From assembly GCA_030407005.1 (NCBI GenBank), contig JAUDYN010000007.1, positions 1,054,001 through 1,118,000 on the forward strand: a stretch of 64,000 nt of DNA. The letters run 5' to 3'. Both the position numbers and the translations under genes were made by a program. How positions within the stretch are numbered: position 1 is the first letter of the stretch; every line of letters starts with the position of its first letter. The notes under the pieces were generated by a model. The model did no database searches. It was given only the letters and a program-made list of their open reading frames with translations, and was not told where the DNA came from. The stretch comes from Desarmillaria ectypa. Taxonomy: Eukaryota > Basidiomycota > Agaricomycetes > Agaricales > Physalacriaceae. Below are positions 21,362-34,800 of the stretch, one piece after another.

Positions 21362-24300
21362 TCAGTGCCAGAAGCCCAGATAAGACCCTGCGGAATTGAC
21401 CATCCAACCCATTAACGAGTCATCCTTATCATCCATCGCCCTATTTGACTGGAAAGTAGGGCTAGAATCGCTCGCAGTTCGGTGACCCGTACTTCTTGCG
21501 TGCTGCCTCGACAAAAATGGATGCCCTTGAGAAGGGGATGACGGTGTCGGGGTCGTGCAGTTCGAATCAGATTCAGTGTCGTGGGCTGACGACTTCGTCG
21601 GCGTTGAGTTGGGACTGGGATGTGATATTCTCAGACTCCTAGAAGACGAATTTGTCGGTGTGTACTGCAATGAACGTAGTCTATCTGCATCCTCAATAGG
21701 ATATCTTGACTCTTCCGTGATAGCAAACATTGTATCATGCTCTGCCTGAGAGGATGCCACAGGTGTGGACTCTGAAATGTCCTCCACCGACCCTTGTGAG
21801 GGTCGAACTGTCCTTGAAGATGTGATAGAAGAAGAGAGCGAGTCTCGGTCCGGCATTGTCGAACCTGCATCAGGACTCACGCTGCTCCCACTCGAGCTTC
21901 CTAGCCGTCGGCCCTCCTTCCTTCTTCCCGTCCTCTCTCTCTCAGACCGATCGCCAGCGTATAAACCGCCTGCCACGGCACCAATGCTGTTATGGCTACC
22001 ATCAGGCGATAAACTTCCTATCGGCGACGTCGAGCTCACACTTTTTGACCTTGATCGCTCGCGGTCAGAAACGCCACTCGACCATGACGGTGAACGTGTT
22101 AGGGATCTACCACGAGGAGGGGCACTTGCTGGTGATGACGACGGAGATGTAGCTGGCGACGGCCCCGTTGGAGATGAAGTTCGCCCACGTGTAGGCGGTG
22201 GTTGTAGCGATGCCGTTGTGGGAGGCGATGTAGGTCTTGACACCTTAGGAGTGCTTATTGGATCCGTCGTCGACTGAGACGCAGTGGGATCAGCGTTCTC
22301 CCTCCTCTCGTCTTCAACACCATCATCCTCCCTTCTCACTACTCTTCTCCTACCGGCTCCACCAGGACGTCCAAAGTAATCTTCCCCTGGGTTCATATCC
22401 ATGCCGCCAAAATAATCATAAGGGCTGCCCTCAACATCAACTTGGACCTGAGGCGGCGTGCGTACAACTATGCGCACAGGCGAAGGAGGCCCTCCAGCTC
22501 TGCGTTCCAGTTTCTTCGCCTTGAGCTGTTGTCTGGGGTCATCTGTAACACTAAAGTATGACCCCTTATGGTGATACGTCGTCTCACCGCCGTCCTCTGC
22601 CAGACGTGCTCGGGGTACGGCATCGTCATCCTCCTTCTCACTCTCGTCAACGTCCCGGGTGTCATCGCGTCTGTACGACCCGCCAAACCCTTTTCCCAGG
22701 GCTGGATTGGGAACATACACCAATTCTACTGGTGCTCCCGAAGCCGTTGAGTTGTTCTTGGTACCATCATATATGTTACCATACCCTTCATCACTCCAAC
22801 CCTCGTCACCAAAGCCTTCCATCCACAACTCGTTATGTTGTGAATGACCAGTACGATGATGTCCGGAGAAATGGTGACGCACGCCAAACCCGTCCCAACT
22901 CCAGTCATCGCCACCGCCACCGGTCTTTAACATTGTCGGGGCAATAGGTGCGATCGTACTGACATTGTACGCGGAGTGACTCTGTGTTGCTTGTTCGTGG
23001 TCCGGTCCAGAAGCTAAGGTATAAGGGGATAGACTATTGGTCGCGACTAGAGATGAAGATGACAAGGACGAAGAGGACGACGAAGAGGACGATGACGGAG
23101 GCGCCTGGGGTCGGAGAGTCGCTGCTGACGCGCTGGATGAGTGACGCCGCCTAGACGCCATCTTAACATTTCTCCCAGACTTGGATCCCCGCCTCCGACG
23201 CTGCTCAGCACCAGACTCTGGAGCTGTCGAATTCGGAGACTCGGCGTTTATCGATGACGAGGTCGATGTGGAGGAGGTCGAGGTCGACGAAGACGCATTG
23301 GACGCCTTTGATTGTGACCTTTGACTGGCAGGCGTAGGCGCAGTCGAGACCTGGGTGTGTCTCGACGGTCGCATTTCAATTATGCCATCATCATCGTCAT
23401 CTGAATCATCCTGAACATGATTCACGAGGGGACAGGAATAAGCCGTTCGAGGTTGTGACGGTTCAGTTTCTGACTCTGAATCGGTGCAGATAGCACACTC
23501 GTTGTCGGCGTAATCATCGTCATTGCGCGCTGTACGATAAGAAGACGAATGAGACTGCTGTTTCTCCCAATGCGGCGGAGGACCCTCTTCATCAGACGAT
23601 GTTTGCGGGGACGCAGAAGAAATTTCGGCATCCTCATCATAGCTAGTAAGAGGGTAAGCTTGGACGTTTGTTTCCAGAAGGAACGTTAAGTGACTTACCC
23701 TCCTTCATCACCATCTTCGTCGACGTCCTCATCATCATCATCTTCGTAATTCATCTGCCAGTTGACACCCTTCGCTCCTGTCCGGCCATCCCAGCCAGAG
23801 CGGCTCCCAGTAGGTAGTGAAACACTGTCCTTCTTGACCTTCTCAGCTCGGGTAGACTTCGGCTTATCTATTGCTATACATTGCTCGACGAAGGTATTGA
23901 AAGTGATGTGCTTCTGCTTCTTCTTTGGTTGAGTCTGAAGGGAGCTATTCGTGTTGGTGCTGTTGTTCGCATCGGATCCGGAGAGCGGGGAATTGTCGCT
24001 AGACCGCAGATGTGCCTGGAAGTAACCATTGAGGTCAGTGCCGCTGTAGGCGTGGTTTGATGAACGTAATGCGCCGGGTGTACGGTCTTCAGCGCTGGCT
24101 GCGGGTGGGTCCACTCTTGGTGGCGAATCCTTGCGGAATGCACGATCCGGTCCCCAGCGAGTGATGTGAGTGTCGGACTTGGTATGCCCTAATGGAGGCC
24201 GTGATTGATTGCCTACAGAAACGTCCGTTTGAGATTCGGAGTGGCGGTGTTGTTGGTCAGCGCTTTGTTCGCTATCGCTTTCTGAAGGGCTAAAGGCCGG

Positions 24301-24821
24301 ACTGTGGGGTAGATCCGAAGTAAGAAACTCGCTGAGGTTGCGGTGTTTCAATATAGGTTTATGCTTGGGTGAAGACAAGTCAAGATGGTCATTTGGGGTG
24401 ACGGTCGACTTGCGAGGGGGTGGGGTCCATTCTACTGCAGTATGTAGAGGGCCATAGAGCCAGGTTACATCCGAATCCTTCAGCCTGCCGAGCAGGAATA
24501 GGAAGGATTGAAAATGTTGTTAGGGTCCAAGGATAGAAAGAAAAGTTGATTGCCGCACCAGTTGAGCGTCTCTGGGGACACCGTCTTGAGCTTGTTCCGT
24601 TGCTTCCACCAAGTTCTCCAGCTGGCATTCTCTAGACGCATCCCATTCGCAATCTCATTCTTTTGTCTCGTCATGTTGCGCCACGATTTCCATACGTCTT
24701 CTTCTTGCCAGTCGTGGCTCAAGTAGTCAACCTGACCCCGTGGCAGGGTAGATAGAGCAGAGTCATCTGGCGTCGCATTCGTCGACACAGAGACGAGTAA
24801 AACCGGAAGGTAGCTGGCCAT
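21362..24821 (-). CDS. Reg1-like regulatory subunit of protein phosphatase 1 (Glc7)
   Basis: Three exons (24821-24559, 24484-23699, 23642-21362), 1,109 residues. Residues 31-102 form the conserved fungal GATA_AreA/DUF1752 module (VDYLSHDWQEEDVWKSWRNM, RLENASWRTW, SPETLNWLKDSDVTWLYGPL). KHITF at 279-283, followed by NTFVEQCIAID, matches the RVxF-type PP1-docking segment of Reg1/Reg2. The remaining 800 residues are Ser, Asp and Pro-rich low complexity with many SP sites, as expected of a phospho-regulated scaffold. In yeast Reg1 directs Glc7 to the Snf1 kinase for glucose repression; the same role here is inferred. The last residues, MVNSAGSYLGFWH, look conserved and ordered after the long disordered tail. 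Confidence 0.87.
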
Positions 24822-27800
24822 GGTGATGGTGGAAGGTGGTAAGGAGAGTGGTTCGTTTCAAGATCGTCGGAAACGGATACCGCGATCGACAGGAAAAAGT
24901 ACGCCGGCCAGAGTCACTGTGGAAAAATGCTGGGTAAACGAGAGACCGCCCTTGCCGTGTGTGAAGACACGAAGAACGTGAGCTCGTTGTACTGAACGGC
25001 GAAATAATGCTGAACAACGAAATACTGCTGAACAGATTGTTGCCCAATGAGGGTATTGAAAAAGCCCCACCGAGGGTGTTCAGTTTTTGAAGCCGCTCCG
25101 AAGATCCGGTCTGATACGCCCGGAGTCACCCGTAGCCGGTACATCATCTCGGCCCGGGAAGAATGTTCCTCCCGGAGTGCCTGGAGAGCTACAAATTTTA
25201 TTTAATACACCGCACCGCGCCACACTAGAGCAGTCGGCCATATGTTGCTTCTGGCCAGCCCAGTAGCAACCCTGTTACTGATCCGTCACGTCGTCATCCA
25301 CCAAAATCCTACCAGGATCGTGCAATATTCTCTTCATATGACCTTTGTATGAAACTGCCCTTACCCCGCAATCGATATTGATTCATCTCCACGCTATCAG
25401 TCAGCTGTCAGCTCACAAGTGAAAGAGCCTCTATTGTCTGTGTCTACGTTCGACGCCTTCTCGACATTTTATTCAGCGGTCTCATCTGGAGGGCGGCAGT
25501 TGTTCTTCCCAGTTTCCCCGTTTCCTTTTGTTGTCAGAATATCTCGTCGCTCTCTGCAGACTGGTGCCTGTGTGACTGACATTATATCAGCTGCTCTAAT
25601 GTTCTCACCAGACCAAACGCTACGTATCTCGATCTCGCATTGCACGGGTGTTATGCTAACTAATAATTTACCACGAGCGGCAACACAGACCCAGAGGTCA
25701 ACCATCATTCTCAGATCCAGTTTCTCCGATCCGAAGTTCCTCTTTTCGCTGCGGGAAGTGGAACAAATGAGCAGTTTTTCCTGATCTAGCATGTGCTTGT
25801 GCTCTCCGAGCGTGCCAATTTCAATTCGACGGCCTGAACGGACAAGAATACAAAATTCACCTCGTCTCCTCTGGACTAATCAGAATCCCCCGCCTGCAGC
25901 CATGTCTATCGGCGGAAGCGCCTTCGTTTGAGAAACACCCGCAGTCCACACGAGTCATATTGGTCGCGGGCGCTCGTCAACAGAAACGTACAACGAAGCT
26001 TGATCGTGAAACGTTGATGAAGCTAGAACTTGAACATTGGCATGTTCCGTCCGGACATGCTCGAGAACTTGCAACATGTTACGAGATCAGCATATGGCCC
26101 GGGCGCAGCTTGTAACCACCGTGACGATGGCCGATTCAAAATGTTCGACGGGCAATATTTCAGAATGTGATGAGACATACACATGATCATCCTCATACCC
26201 CACATTAATGATTAATCAATCGCGGGGAGCGGAAACGAGGAAGGATTCCCTGGGGGAATACATACCTGATTTTGTGAGGGACCGTTGAAGTTGAAATTGG
26301 CTGGGCACGGGGCGGCTATAAATGATCTATGACGATTCTAGGCGGAGCTCCGAGCTCTTCCGGTGTGTCTTTCGTATGAACCTGTGACACGGCGCTCATC
26401 CTTACAGAGCCTTAAGTACAGCTACTGGAACAACTTTTTTCTGACTTTGCGATTTAACTCTTCGCACTAGCTGCCTGCTTAAGTCTGTACTTGAACTTGA
26501 CCTTTACTTTATTGCCCGAATAGCTGCTGCCGCCCTATGACTTTCCTCGTGAATATTTTGGGCGAGACTCATGGCAGAGGCGGGGTTAAAGACTTGACAG
26601 ACTCGGCTCTTCTCATAGTAGAATGTCCCGACCCCGATTCGGACTTGGGGATCTTGTGTACGCAAATTTTTGGTACTACTCACGGGGGTCTCTAGTACTT
26701 TCACATGCTTATCTGTATCTGCCATATCTCAATCCCAAATACAGCACGAGCGAAACCAGACCCCCTGCCAATACATTTGTTTCTTGACGTCTGAAACTTT
26801 TGGTGTCTTGCGAAGTCGCAGTCGGGGCAAAACGGCTGGCTAACAAAGGATGTACTTATTGTAGGGTGATATGAACCACAGACACCACGTATTTTCCACC
26901 CGATAGCCCCGAGTTAGTATCTGACCCAAACGACGACAGGTCAGGACAATTAGGATTAATCCTGGCCTGCGTACTGGTGACGCCAAACGACATCGTCGAA
27001 AAGTGAAACAGAGGGTAGAAGTCAATATCAGGAGGACTTTAAATAAGACGCGAAGGACAAAATGCCAATTGTCCAAGCTCATCGATCATGCCAAATCTAT
27101 TTTGATCACTACCACGTACGATATTGCCCTTGGCCCACTGATTGAGTGTTATACGGTTAGTGCCGGAGGGCGTCAATATGTATGCCCTCATGACCGAAGT
27201 CCCATTGTTCTGGCTGCAGTCACACTCCATGTCGGCCTTGCTTGCAATACCATCACAAACTTTATCCAGAAGTATAAGGAGCCTATAGGGCCGCCGAACT
27301 CTATTGCATCTACATACGTAAAGTAGCATGGTAGCTCTAATGCGCAGCGCCTACAGCCCTCCCATTTAAGAGAAGATACGAGTTCTAACCCAGCTATGGT
27401 CAATGGTCCATGATGGTAGCCCTGTCGAGAGCGATACAGGAAGTTGAGACGGAGGGAAGACGGTACAAGTTGCCAACTTCAGACTAAATGTTTACCTCAG
27501 GACGAGGGAAGCGCTCATCAGATCGGACACAACATGATGCAGCACATGCTTGTGGTTTGAAGGATCCCACTACTAGTAAGCAGCTATTTCGATCCAATAG
27601 GTGGATAACATATATCGTTTCCCTTGGATTTTGACCGGCGCGAATTATTCACCTGTCAGGAGTGGGGGATATTGGACCATCATAATGAAAGGGCTACAAG
27701 TGTCGGATGGAGGTAATTGCTGCGTCCCTTGGTAGAAGAGTTCGCTAAGAACCCGAGGAACAGGCTCGTCTGTCAGAAGAAATGGAATAAGAGCAAGAAA

Positions 27801-28337
27801 GTGAGGACAGGAAAGACGAATTGAAAAGCGGGAAAGAGAGGAGCATACTCATAGTAGCAGAGAATAGAAACAAGTTTTCATTGGCAAAGGACTTGATATA
27901 CTCTGAAGACAACACTCAGAGGTCGTCTGGGGCACGGTTCACCGCCGAGAGCTCGAAGAGTGCTATCCTTTAGTTACAGAGATAAGTGATGAGTTAGGCT
28001 GAAGTCTTAGGCAGTCTTTACTCCTCACGCTGATACATACTCTAGTTTGAAAGTGAACCAGACTAGTAGAAGCCATCGTCACAGATAGTGTGCTGTGGGC
28101 AGCAAACAATTGAAACGATTTCATGACCTCATGGGGGGGGGGGGGGAACCGTCGACGTGGACAATGCAAATCACAAGCTGACATTCGAAATCATATCGAC
28201 CGCCAATGGTACTGATAGTCAGGCTGGATTATATAGCTTCTGTATAGGAAGGGCTTCGATGAGGTTGAGCTATCTAAATGCTTTGATTGAATTCTTTCAG
28301 CAAAGCACAATAAAATGATATGTACCAGACGACATGA
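24822..28337. other. 3.5 kb gene-poor interval
   Basis: It holds the upstream region of the Reg1-like gene, then scattered short frames. The only one with even composition is the 73-codon minus-strand frame 26504-26725 (contains VRIGVGTFYYEKSRVCQVFN), which I cannot assign. A G14 run is at 28133-28146. Confidence 0.4.
28133..28146. repeat. G14 homopolymer
   Basis: Fourteen consecutive G on the plus strand in intergenic DNA, about 190 bp beyond the PET117 stop. The exact length may be a sequencing estimate. Confidence 0.8.
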
Positions 28338-28626
28338 TCATGCGTTGGAGGCATTTTTTTCAACTCTTTGAACGCTCTCGTACAGCGCGCGTTTCCGTTT
28401 GGATTCTTCAAAGTCCTCCTTGCGCTGACGCATTTTCTCCGCCCGGCGGACGTCATCCTTTAGCACACCTTGGTATTGCGTCTGGTCAGGCTTGAGTAGA
28501 CATTCTTGCGATGTTAAGTAAGGCTCTCACCTCGCGCTCCTGCTTCTGCTGAAAGTGAACTGCATAGACGGTGAGGGCAGTAAAAAGACAGGCGCCAGTA
28601 AGCGTCGCCTTCGCTGGGAGTGACAT
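28338..28626 (-). CDS. PET117: Cytochrome c oxidase assembly protein PET117
   Basis: Two exons (28626-28531, 28490-28338), 82 residues, with a short 40-nt intron. The N-terminus SLPAKATLTGACLFTALTVY is a single membrane anchor. It is followed by the family signature AVHFQQKQERE and a highly charged helix (GVLKDDVRRAEKMRQRKEDF). This matches the length and layout of Pet117, a small inner-membrane factor that helps couple haem A synthesis (Cox15) to Cox1 assembly. It is divergent from the CID gene across 159 bp. The family is poorly conserved in sequence, so the call rests on topology plus the QQKxER motif. Confidence 0.82.
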
Positions 28627-28785
28627 AAAGCCAGAAAACGTGCAATGAGAAATCAGGTGCGCATCATAACAACAAGCGTAAACACAATCCTCCTTACCTC
28701 ACGCCACATCTTCGCCCCATCCTCTTTCTGCCTGTACTTACTCGTATCTCCTCCTGGCCCCCTTGGAGGGTCTATGAAAACCATA
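28627..28785. promoter_or_regulatory. Shared divergent promoter, PET117 / CID gene
   Basis: Only 159 bp separate the two divergent start codons, so both core promoters must lie here or inside the neighbouring coding regions. No TATA box or clear element was recognised. Confidence 0.5.
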
Positions 28786-31152
28786 ATGGCATTGCTCAGT
28801 GTAAGTTATGTTGCCTCTGCCGACATATTGCTATTCAACTGTTATGCAGGACTTCGAATCGCAACTGAAGGAGATTGTGACAGCCAAGCGTCTTTCAGCT
28901 TCGAAAGTGACGAAGCTGACAGAAATCGCGCTCAAGTCGATGAAGGTGTGTGCGTTGCATTGTTTCCCTGGTGCCCTGATGTGCTGATTGTTAATCTCAA
29001 CTTTCTGCTGCGTTTCTTCGATAGGATGATGTCCAACTTGTGTCTATCTTGTACCGTACCCACAAAGCTCTTCCGGCGCCGTCAAAGATCCACAGTCTCT
29101 ACGTCTTTGATGCACTTTCTCGGGCGGCACGACACCAGGTTAACAAGCATGAGCTTTCAGCTGGCTCTAGTCAAGGCAATGCCGCTACGTTTCTTTCTAA
29201 GGTTGAGGGTATCTTGGAAGGTCTTTTCCAAGATATGCTTTCCGTTGGAAAAGATGAATTCAAGGTCAGTATCCTACGACATCCTCTGACATCATCAGGA
29301 AGACAGAATGTGCCAGGACGTGCACTTTATCTTCGCTACAGGCATTACAACAGCATGCGTATCTATCAATAGAGTCTGACGATTACTTCCTTTGGTGCAT
29401 TTGTCCTGTGCCATTCAACCTTCTGTCTTCTGTGATAATGTTAACTACACACGGTCCTGACCGACCCTTTTCTCACTTTTACAGGAAAAAACCAAAAAGA
29501 TACTTGATATTTGGGTAAAAGCAAATACATTTCCGGCGCAGATCCTTTCGAGCTTGACCAAAACGGTGAAGGATTCAGAAAAAGGTGCTTATCATTATCC
29601 TGCCATGTATTCGCTAAGTACTTTCCCTACTTATACAACCCCATCTTTCTTTGCTCTCCTTGGGAGTTCCTGTAAACTTAAAGTCAGAAAACTGAAATGT
29701 GATGGTTTGTTTCTGATAGAGCCCGAGAAATCACTTGTCACATCCGATCCTCGAAATGCCACTTTACAATCGAAGACCGTAACGCCTCCCGCGACGCAAA
29801 GTCCTCCTATTCAAGCGGTGGATCCCCAATCAACTTTACTTGCTCTGCTTCTTCAGCAGGCTGTTAAGCCCGCATTGAACGGGTGGGCGTTTTTTATCTT
29901 CTCTTCATCCGGCGAAGGCTAATTTTTCCGGCGAAGGCAAACAGAAGCAAACACAACAGGGACAACTGCCCCCCAACTGGAGCTTTCACAGCTAGCTATA
30001 CTACAGCAGCTTGCTCAGACAGCTCAACGGGGGAATGGTGGAGTCAGTGCTCCGGCTTCATCGCCCACTGACTTCGTTAATGTTACAAATGTCCCTGATC
30101 CTCGCAGACCTGCTGCATCTTTGTCACCAAAACCTCTTTCTGATCAACGATATCGACCTATTATGTCACCTAATAGTCATGATATTCCTCGTCGTGACCG
30201 TTACAATGATTCAGGTGATGCCAGAGAGTACAGTAACGACCGAGGAGCTTCTCCATCGGAACACCGAAATGGCTATCGAGATCATGACAGGAATAATGGA
30301 CGAGGTAGTAGGGATATCCGTGATCGTTTCAAGGAAAAAGACATGAGTCCTCGAAGAACAGGACACAGTCGGTCTAGAAGTCCCCGTAGATATGGCGGTA
30401 GGCGAGGCGTCGGGCCATATAGTCCTCCTAGGAGACCGTCAATGCCGGTCGCAGAATCCAGAAATGTTACTGAATCTAGTGGTGACGGCGAGAAAGACGA
30501 GTTTGGACGAGATGTACGGCCTCGTTTGCAGTCGCCCGAAGCAGAATTAAAACAGCAATCAGCTACACAGCCACCCCTAGCCGTATCTGCTGACACGCTA
30601 CCTACAGCTCCGCCAGTTGCGTCTACGTCTACTAGCTATCATGAGTCGCCTCCTCCCTCTGCAACTGCAGTCGAACCAGTACAGCCGGTCGAACAATCGA
30701 TCGGACTCGAAGCATTTAATCCGCAGACATTTGATCCCACTTCACCGGCCGCATGGGAATCTTTCGGGAAGATGTGGGAGGTGACAAATGGTCAGCCACC
30801 TTCCCAGGAGCAGTTAATGCGATACCTCATGACGACCATGAGTGGGGTAATGGGGGTATCGGAGCAGAATCAGTATTCAGACTGGCAAGGACAAGGCCAA
30901 TACGTTAACCAACAACAATTTCAGAGAGGACGAGGTCGTAGTTCTACTCGAGGTCGAGGTCGTGGAAGGGGTAGTTTCTCGCAGTTCAGTCACGAGGATC
31001 CTGGAACGGAGGCCATCGTCTTGGGAGGTGGTTCTAATGTGCAGACGGAATATCAGGATAACAAGCAGGCCAGCGGAAAATCTGGTTCCGGTGGGAGCAT
31101 GCAGAACATTGGAGGGAAGTGGGTGTTCGTACGAGACAGCGCGCCACCGTGA
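28786..31152 (+). CDS. CID (CTD-interacting) domain protein with RS and RGG tracts, Nrd1/Seb1/SCAF-like
   Basis: Six exons (28786-28800, 28850-28945, 29025-29264, 29485-29584, 29720-29882, 29937-31152), 609 residues. The N-terminal 140 residues fit the CID/RPR helical domain that binds the RNA polymerase II CTD: DFESQLKEIVTAKRLSASKV, SILYRTHKALPAPSKIHSLY, VFDALSRAAR, KKILDIWVKANTFPAQIL. A Gln/Pro linker follows, then an RS tract (RRTGHSRSRSPRR, around residue 275) and RGRGR repeats near 545. No RRM is visible, unlike yeast Nrd1, so RNA contact would come from the RS/RGG parts. Likely role: transcription termination or 3'-end processing. The first exon is only 15 nt; an in-frame ATG at 28774 would add MKTI. 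Confidence 0.83.
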
Positions 31153-31841
31153 CTTTTCAGTTTTCGTTCAGTTTTTCCAGCCTTTTATTACATTTTATCT
31201 TCAACCGTTTTCATACTTAGTCTATTCTATCAGCACCAATAGGGAACTCATTGTACTCTTTTAACGTACCGCCAATTGATCTCCAAGGAACGGATCTGAA
31301 TGCTGTAGAACATGTTAGCTAGGCGCTCAGGGCCGGAGCTAAAATTTAAAGGCGCAACGATTTCGGCACAAAGGCAGGGCAGCGGCGCAAAACGGGCCGG
31401 GACCCGCCAAGGACCATGTATAGTAGTACCCCCTGCTCATTTGCAAGTCTTTTCTTCATCTTGTCCGACGTCTCTTTGAAGATGGCCGCGAAAAACAGTC
31501 GTGTGTTGGTACGCATCGCTCACACCTGGCGTATATCGTGCATACGTCTGGCTGGCAGGATTTGGGCGGAATACAAGTGAAGGGTACGTCCGGCTCCAAC
31601 AAAAAAGAACGACAGCACCGTAGCCATTCAGTTACCGTCTCTTATATTATCGTCTTGACCGTTTCCCTTCATACGTGTAACTTTACTTACAATGAGCTAC
31701 CGGGCTAGACTAGTTTACGCTTATCTATGTACCTGAGCTGTATCAGCAGAAGTGGCCAATAAATACACTTAATTCTTTATTGAATAACCGTACTTCTGTG
31801 ACGTCACGCGTCAGTGACAAAGTCTTTCTCTCTCTACCACC
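31153..31841. other. Intergenic region before the methyltransferase gene
   Basis: No gene seen. It should hold the terminator of the CID gene and the promoter of the methyltransferase gene; the leader just before the ATG is TC-rich (GTCTTTCTCTCTCTACCACC). Confidence 0.5.
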
Positions 31842-34800
31842 ATGGCCAAGGACAAGAGGCAGCCGAAAGGACAGCAGTCCATCACATCATTTTTCGGTGG
31901 ATCCAAGGACGACCCTTTTTCTGACGTCGATATGGACGATGACGACGACACTTCCATTGCTCCCACTAAGAAAGGAACTAAATCTGCCGCGCCAGACGCG
32001 TCGGATCTTCCACCTATTCACGATATACCCGCCATTTTCTCCGACATCGTCAGCAGGATACCCCATATTAGGCAGGTTGCTGACCATGTCTCCGGGCGCA
32101 AGCTGCGCGTCGCGACGATGTGCTCTGGCACAGAATCACCTCTTCTAGCCCTCGAACTCATCCAGAAGTCAATACTGGAGCAACATGGCGTCAACTTCGA
32201 AGTTGAGCATGTGTTCTCGTGCGAGATCGAGCCTTTCAAGCAGGCGTACATTGAGAGGAACTTTCATCCTCCCATCCTCTTTCGTGATGTCTGTGAGCTG
32301 GGTAATGCTGAAGCGTGCGTTTTATCATCTTGGATAGCAACTGAATACTAATTAAACTGTAGTCACACTGCATATGGTGCATTAGCACCGGTGCCAGGCG
32401 ACGTTGATCTCTTAGTGGCCGGTACATCGTGTGTCGATTACTCCAATCTCAACAACGAAAAACAGGACATCGATGCGAATGGTGAATCCGGACGTACGTT
32501 CCGTGGTATGATGTCCTGGGTTACCAATCATAGACCGCCCATTGTCATACTCGAGAACGTATGCTCCGCCCCATGGTCCCGGGTACAAGAGAAGTTTGAA
32601 GCACATGGCTATAGCGCGTCCTTTTCTCGTGTCGATACCAAACAGTACTATATTCCTCATACACGCACCAGAGTTTATTTAATGGCAGTCGACAAGAAAA
32701 TTTCTTCTATTCCCGATGAATGGAAGGATTACGTTACAAACAAACTCAAGCGGCCTGCATCCTCCACTCTGGACGCTTTTTTGTTAGCTTCTGACGATCC
32801 CCGTATCCATCACGCTCGTCAAAAGCTCGTGCAGGAGAGCTATAATGCCCTTGATCGGCGCACAGGACGAACCGATTGGAGTCGTTGCGAGTCTCGGCAT
32901 CAGCGAGCAAGACTAGAGGAAGGCCTGGGATCGAAGCGTCCTCTTACGAGTTGGGATGAAGGTATTGTTTTGGCTTTCTCCTTGGCTCTTATCATCAAAT
33001 TGATCTACTCTTAGGTGGCTTCTGCAAACTTCCGGATTTTGCTTGGGGAGACTGGGGTGTCGGGCAAGTGGAGCGAGTTTGGGACTTGATGGATATCAGC
33101 GTCCTGCGAGATGCGAAGAAAGGCATCGACCCCTCGTACAAGACGTAAGTCACTTCCCCAAACATGAGGGGTCATCATTAATGTTTCTCGCAGCCAAGTT
33201 TGGAATCTTTCTCAGAACGTCGATCGCACCATTGGTTCCAATAAAGTTGGAATCTGCCCATGTCTTACTCCCTCCATGATCCCATACATCACCAACCGCG
33301 GCGGACCGATGGTTGGCTTAGAAGCTTTGTCGATGCAGGGTCTTCCTGTGGATAAGCTGCTCTTGACGCGTGAAACGGAGGATCAATTGGCAGATCTAGC
33401 AGGCAATGCCATGTCCACGACGGTTGTCGGGTCGTGTATCTTGGCTGCACTCGTCTGTGGTAAGAAGCTTCTCAAGGCAGGTAACGATTCGGAGAGTTAC
33501 GAGTCGAAGCGGGGAACCCAGATGGACGTCGAGACGTCAATGGAAGTTGATCGTCCCGTTGAAGATGTTGTAGCTGTGGGGGACCGCATTACAGGTGAGA
33601 ATCAGCTTATCGAGAAGCTTCTCAATCTTTCTGCGACTGGCAATCGGTCGTTGATCGACCTCTTGAAGGATGCAGAAAAGAGTGTACGTCTTTGTGAATG
33701 TGAGGGACGGACAGACATGACTACCCGGGAGCTCTTTCGCTGCAAGGATTGCGGTACACCGTACTGTAAGAAATGCGGTGGTCGTCCTGAACACAACCCA
33801 GAGCCTATCATCTTTTCTGCAGAGACTCCTAGATTGCCGCCTTCGGATTTCGCCAAGGAACTAAAGGCCATGCTTCCCATGTCGATTTCATTGTCGGGTG
33901 TTAGCCAAGAAGTGCTTGATGGTTTGAAGGCATCTGCCAACATAAAGATTCCAGACGCACGATGGTCGGGCTGGTGTGCTGCAGTTTCTCGCGCAGCCAA
34001 ATCTGAACTGCGTTTTGTGGAACCCAAGCGACAAGAATATTGGAGCGCTATGTATCAGTCACCTGAGGCGACGCTGGAGCTGTTTTTGCATCCTCAGCAA
34101 ACGGAGTGGCGGTTATTTGCGAAACCGGAGGAGCACGAGCCTGCGAATGCTGAGATACGTCAGTTGTTGGAAACGCCGGTCGCCAGGTTCACTTGTGCTG
34201 AGAGTCTGCTATCCGGCAGCTGGGATTTCGCTCTTCCCCATAATTCATCTATCACCGTCAAGGTCAAAGGGGAAGGAGAGCTAGTACCGTCATGGGAAGC
34301 ACGTCTAGGTCTTACCGAAGATACCTTCAAGAATAAAACGGTCTTTTCGCGTTTACGAGTGTCAGTTGCCAACTCTGATATCCCCAAACTCGATCGTGAT
34401 ATTTCTGGGGTTTATGCGCTTCATGATCGTTGCGGTACCGCGAATGGGGCGCTACATAAGAGAACGTCAGAGGAAGGAATACTACCACCCCTGTTCATGC
34501 TTATGGACCCCCACCGAACAAGTGACTCGGAGGATAGCTTCGTATTCTCCATCAGCAGACGCCGTCATCAATATGGTGAAGCGCGACCTATTATTGCGAA
34601 ACTGTCTCCTTCGTGGCGACAAAGCTCCAACGAGGAGGAAGAAGAGGTGTTTTGTCGTATTCCTTGTAAGTGGGTAAGGGCGGAGAATGTTCATTTAATG
34701 GTGGGTCGGTATTTTGTTCGAACCCGCACCTGTTGACCTCTTCCGTAGGCTTCCCAAAGCAACGACGCAAAGTTTTCCGTCCCCGCCAAAGGACTTGATA

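Noticed and set aside
26504..26725. 73-codon minus-strand frame resembling the start of a Nudix protein
   Set aside because: No Nudix box follows in any frame, so the likeness of VRIGVGTFYYEKSR is too weak.
28645..28785. Upstream extension of the CID protein
   Set aside because: The frame is open but the added residues are not CID-like, and the region lies in the short divergent promoter; the MALLS (or MKTI) start fits better.
34700..34735. GTTCGAACCCGC, like a tRNA B box
   Set aside because: It lies in an intron of the methyltransferase gene, with no matching A box or cloverleaf upstream.
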